NCBI RefSeq assembly: GCF_023349185.1
Contig: NZ_JAKIKY010000015.1
Span: forward strand, 62,001-126,000
Length of the DNA: 64,000 nucleotides
Direction of reading: 5' to 3'
DNA from: Shewanella aquimarina
GTDB lineage: Bacteria; Pseudomonadota; Gammaproteobacteria; Enterobacterales; Shewanellaceae
Made by a program: the position numbers and the translations under genes. This document shows, in pieces, positions 60,859 through 64,000 of the stretch (the first letter of the stretch is position 1; the number at the start of each line of letters is the position of its first letter). The notes beneath the pieces are model-generated. The model was not told where the DNA came from and made no database searches. It saw nothing but the letters and a program-made list of their open reading frames with translations.

Positions 60859-63429
60859 GTGAAGTGGTTTAAACGAATTACCATCGCTCTGTTCAGCCTA
60901 GCCCTTTTGGGAATAGGCGCAATTGCTGCGGCCTATTTTTATGTGCTGCCGGACCTCCCCGATGTTACCACTCTTAAGACCGTAAAATTGCAAACTCCAT
61001 TACGAATTTACAGCATGGACGGCAAATTAATTTCACAATTTGGCGAAAAACGCCGCATTCCTGTCGAATATGAGCAGGTGCCGCAACAATTGATTAATGC
61101 GGTACTCGATACAGAAGATGCCCGTTTCTTCGAACACAAGGGTATCGATCCCATCGGCATCATACGTGCTGCCGTGATTCTGGCCACCACGGGTAAGAAG
61201 AGCCAGGGGGCGAGTACCATCACCCAACAGGTTGCCCGCGGCTTCTTTCTCTCCAGAGAGAAAACCTATATTCGTAAGATCAAAGAGATTTTTCTGGCTC
61301 TTAAAATTGAGAAGGCCCTAAGCAAGAAAGAGATTTTAACCCTCTATCTCAACCGTTCCTTCCTGGGGAACCGTGCCTATGGTGTCGGCGCTGCCGCTCA
61401 GGTTTACTATGGTAAGGAACTCCACGAGCTCACCCTGCCAGAGATGGCCATGATCGCCGGCCTACCCCAGGCACCTTCTGCGGCCAACCCGATACGTAAT
61501 CCATCGCGAGCGATGAATCGCCGTAACTGGGTACTCAACCGTATGCTGGAGAAAGAGAACATTACTCAGGACGAGTACCAAGAGGCGATAAGGGCTCCGA
61601 TCACCGCCAAGTATCATGGCGCCGAGGTAGAGCTTTACGCCCCCTATATCTCAGAGATGGCCCGCGACTACCTAGTTGATACACTCGGTGAAGAGGAAGC
61701 CTATACCGGCGGCTACAACGTCTACACCACGGTCGATTCTCGCCTGCAGATGTTGGCTCAGGAGGCACTACGCAATAACGTCTACGCCTATGATGAGCGC
61801 CACGGCTATCGCGGCGCCACCAAAGTATTATGGGAGGCCGAAGCCTCAACCGAGCTAGACGAGACTCAAATCGTTGCGCAGCTTAAGCAGACTAAAGGCT
61901 TCCAGGGACTCGAGCCTGCTGCCGTCACCGAGGTCGCCGAGCAGAGTGTCAAGGTTATCAACGCCAAGGGGGAGACCCTCACCCTCGAGTGGGAAGGACT
62001 AAAGTGGGCACGTAAATTCATCAGCAACAAGCGCCAGGGCAAGGCCCCCAAGACAGCAGGCGAGATCCTCAAAGCCGGTGAGCAGGTCTGGATCCGCAAC
62101 AATGGTAACATCTGGCAGTTGTCTCAGATCCCTGAGGTGGCCAGCGCCATCGTCTCACTGGATCCTAAGGATGGTGCCATCAAGACCCTAGTCGGTGGCT
62201 ACAGTTTCCACACCAGCCAGTACAACCGCGTTACTCAGGCCAAACGTCAGCTAGGTTCCAACATCAAGCCCTTCATCTACACAGGTGCACTGGAAAAAGG
62301 TTATACGCTGGCGACGCTCATCAACAACGCTCCCATCAACAATGCCGATATTCGTCAGGGCACGGCGTGGCGTCCAAAGAATTCCCCCGATAAGTATACG
62401 GGGCCGACACGCCTAAGGGTGGGACTGGCACAATCGATCAACGTCATGTCGGTACGCGCCATGCGCTATACGGGGCTGGAAAGCGCAATCGAGACCCTGG
62501 TGAAATTCGGTTTCGACCGCGAAGATCTACCGCAAAATGAATCCCTGGCCCTGGGGTCACCTTCGGTCACGCCGCTACAGGTAGTCACCGCCTTCTCGGT
62601 ATTTGCTAACGGCGGTTACCGAGTAGAGCCTTACTTTATCGACCATATCGATAATGCCTACGATCAGACGGTAGAGGAAGCCAATCCAACCCTAGCCTGT
62701 ACTCCTGAGCTAATCGAACCGCAGACGCTTCCAGCGGACGATCCGTTCGCCGCCATGGCACAGGAGCTGCCCAGCCAAGAAGACGCTAGTCAGGAGGTCG
62801 TCGACCAGGAGATAGTTTCTGAAGATCCTAGCTGTCCGAGCACGGCTCGCCATGCGCCTCAGATCATCAGCAAACAGACCGCCTTCTTGATCACCGAAGC
62901 GCTCAAGAGTGTTATCTGGGGCGGCGGCGATTGGAGTAAAGGCACGGGCTGGAACGGCACCGCCTGGCGCGCCGCACGCGTCGTCAATCGCCACGATATC
63001 GCCGGTAAGACAGGTACCACCAACGAATCGAAAGATACCTGGTTCAGTGGTTTTTCGCCGACGCTGGCCACCACTGTTTGGGTAGGCTTCGATGATCACA
63101 GCATCGAACTGGGCCGCACCGCATGGAACACCAACGGCGCGAAAGATCAGATCTCGGGTGCAGAGGCCGGTGCCAAGACAGCCGGCCCAGGCTGGAACGA
63201 GTTTATGAAGAATGCCCTCCAAGGCACGCCTGAGCTACCTTCTCCGCCACCGGAAGGGATAGTGTCGGCCCGTATCGACCTGGCCACAGGCAAGTTGAGC
63301 CGTAAGACAGACTACACCACCAAGTTCGAGTATTTCATTCAGGGTACCGAGCCTAAGGAGTTTGCCACCGAGGCGCAGACTCAGGAAGATATCTTTATCG
63401 ACGATTCGGTGGAAGATCTCTTCCAATAA
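60859..63429 (+). CDS. mrcA: penicillin-binding protein 1A
   Basis: 856 residues, GTG start with TTGGA upstream. Membrane anchor about 7-27. GT51 glycosyltransferase (about 55-230): TEDARFFEHKGID, GASTITQQVARGFF, LTLYLNRSFLGNRAYGVGAAAQVYYG. An ODD-like insert lies at about 320-410. Transpeptidase: SNIKPF (S-x-x-K), SINVMS (S-x-N), and AGKTGTTNESKDTWF (KTG). A negatively charged loop (about 600-665) precedes the KTG region. Polymerises and crosslinks peptidoglycan; activated by LpoA, also encoded in this window. Divergent from pilM, as usual in gammaproteobacteria. Confidence 0.97.
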   Translation: MKWFKRITIALFSLALLGIGAIAAAYFYVLPDLPDVTTLKTVKLQTPLRIYSMDGKLISQFGEKRRIPVEYEQVPQQLINAVLDTEDARFFEHKGIDPIGIIRAAVILATTGKKSQGASTITQQVARGFFLSREKTYIRKIKEIFLALKIEKALSKKEILTLYLNRSFLGNRAYGVGAAAQVYYGKELHELTLPEMAMIAGLPQAPSAANPIRNPSRAMNRRNWVLNRMLEKENITQDEYQEAIRAPITAKYHGAEVELYAPYISEMARDYLVDTLGEEEAYTGGYNVYTTVDSRLQMLAQEALRNNVYAYDERHGYRGATKVLWEAEASTELDETQIVAQLKQTKGFQGLEPAAVTEVAEQSVKVINAKGETLTLEWEGLKWARKFISNKRQGKAPKTAGEILKAGEQVWIRNNGNIWQLSQIPEVASAIVSLDPKDGAIKTLVGGYSFHTSQYNRVTQAKRQLGSNIKPFIYTGALEKGYTLATLINNAPINNADIRQGTAWRPKNSPDKYTGPTRLRVGLAQSINVMSVRAMRYTGLESAIETLVKFGFDREDLPQNESLALGSPSVTPLQVVTAFSVFANGGYRVEPYFIDHIDNAYDQTVEEANPTLACTPELIEPQTLPADDPFAAMAQELPSQEDASQEVVDQEIVSEDPSCPSTARHAPQIISKQTAFLITEALKSVIWGGGDWSKGTGWNGTAWRAARVVNRHDIAGKTGTTNESKDTWFSGFSPTLATTVWVGFDDHSIELGRTAWNTNGAKDQISGAEAGAKTAGPGWNEFMKNALQGTPELPSPPPEGIVSARIDLATGKLSRKTDYTTKFEYFIQGTEPKEFATEAQTQEDIFIDDSVEDLFQ

Positions 63430-63543
63430 CGGTCAATTGGGCTGGTGCCACTCGCCACCAGCCCAGTTAATTTCACTAGCCTTAAGCCATTTTTTAGTGA
63501 ATTCATAGCGCCAATTTTTTGAAGCGTATAAAACTTTAGATGT

Positions 63544-63570
63544 AAAAAAACCTGCGACTGCAGGTTTTTT
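63544..63570. terminator. terminator between mrcA and argH
   Basis: Stem AACCTGC gac TGCAGGTT-like with A7 and T6 flanks, so it can end both convergent transcripts. Confidence 0.88.
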
Positions 63571-63600
63571 AATCAATTGATTAGACAGAATTTATCTAAA

Positions 63601-64000
63601 CTAGCCCTTGGCAGCCAACGCAGCCTTCACCTGACTGAGAGACGTACCACCCAGAGCCTCACGTTTAGCTAGACATGAGTCGATCGTCAGACATTGATAT
63701 ACATCTTCCTCAATGACAGCGGCGAACGCCTGCAGGCTAGCCAGCTCGAACTCTTCGATAGGCTTCTTCTGGGCAATCGCCTCGACTACCACCTCACCCA
63801 CCACATGATGCGCCTCTCTAAAGGGCATGCCTTTGGCCACCAGATAATCAGCCAGCTCGGTTGCATTGGCATAGCCCTGCTGGGCCGCCGATAGGGTATT
63901 CTCTCTGTTGACCTTTAAACCAGAAAGTACCAGCGCAGCCATCTCCAAACAGATAGACCAGCTGTCCATTACGTCAAACAGACCCTCTTTGTCTTCCTGC
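63601..64000 (-). CDS. argH: argininosuccinate lyase, 3-prime part (gene continues past the window end)
   Basis: The open frame runs out of the window on the right; about 132 C-terminal residues are visible. QEDKEGLFDVMDSWSICLEM, then GYANATELADYLVAKGMPFREAHHVVGEVV, match the ArgH C-terminal fumarase/aspartase-superfamily domain. Forms arginine and fumarate from argininosuccinate in arginine synthesis. The N-terminal part, including the active site, lies outside. It converges on mrcA. Confidence 0.93.
   Translation of the reverse strand, partial: QEDKEGLFDVMDSWSICLEMAALVLSGLKVNRENTLSAAQQGYANATELADYLVAKGMPFREAHHVVGEVVVEAIAQKKPIEEFELASLQAFAAVIEEDVYQCLTIDSCLAKREALGGTSLSQVKAALAAKG

Overview
The window reads as chromosome of a marine gammaproteobacterium, almost certainly Shewanella. 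The evidence is the gene order (srkA-dsbA; rsmI next to lpoA-yraN-diaA-dolP; trpS-gph-rpe; dam-damX-aroB-aroK-pilQPONM divergent from mrcA; argH at the edge), the anaerobic molybdoenzymes, and a moderately GC-rich base composition. The species is not determined here. About 90 percent of the window is ordinary core or lineage-conserved sequence.

Layout. 0.1-4.2 kb: a lipase-like hydrolase, a small outer-membrane barrel, a DUF1223 protein, a Rof-like antiterminator, ZapB and a small conserved protein. 4.2-4.5 kb: a non-coding stretch with a possible small RNA. 4.5-8.4 kb: a minus-strand run of lipoprotein, SelO, DUF3630, SrkA and DsbA. 8.4-8.7 kb: a tandem array of 72-bp hairpin repeats. 8.7-14.3 kb: a membrane-anchored Glu-Pro repeat protein, a YgbA_NO protein, a 7TM protein that looks like an AraC regulator without its DNA-binding domain, an S9 peptidase and a SYLF-domain protein.

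14.3-18.2 kb is the accessory region. It holds two minus-strand integron-type gene cassettes with attC sites and no integrase in view. One cassette carries a gene with a C-terminal nucleoside-deoxyribosyltransferase/TIR-like domain, split by a 1-nt shift in a C6 tract. There are also three copies of a palindromic repeat, an orphan coding remnant, a RimJ-like acetyltransferase and a small Cys-rich protein.

18.9-32.0 kb is an anaerobic respiration block. A tetrathionate-reductase-like ttrB-ttrA pair without ttrC lies divergent from a LysR regulator. The regulator is followed by a Cys-type molybdoenzyme catalytic subunit, a 16-Cys ferredoxin, a TorD-type chaperone and a formate-dehydrogenase-type cytochrome b subunit, then a porin and a chemoreceptor. 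The substrate of the second enzyme cannot be read from sequence.

32-41.6 kb: LysR and an NTF2-isochorismatase fusion, a DUF1232 protein, YgiQ, a MAPEG protein, a ThrE exporter, an Omp85-type barrel and a periplasmic binding protein. 41.7-42.0 kb: RNase P RNA on the minus strand. 42-64 kb: conserved housekeeping clusters, namely rsmI / lpoA-yraN-diaA-dolP, a DMT exporter and LysR pair, trpS-gph-rpe, dam, damX, aroB, aroK, the type IV pilus assembly genes pilMNOPQ, mrcA and the 3-prime part of argH.
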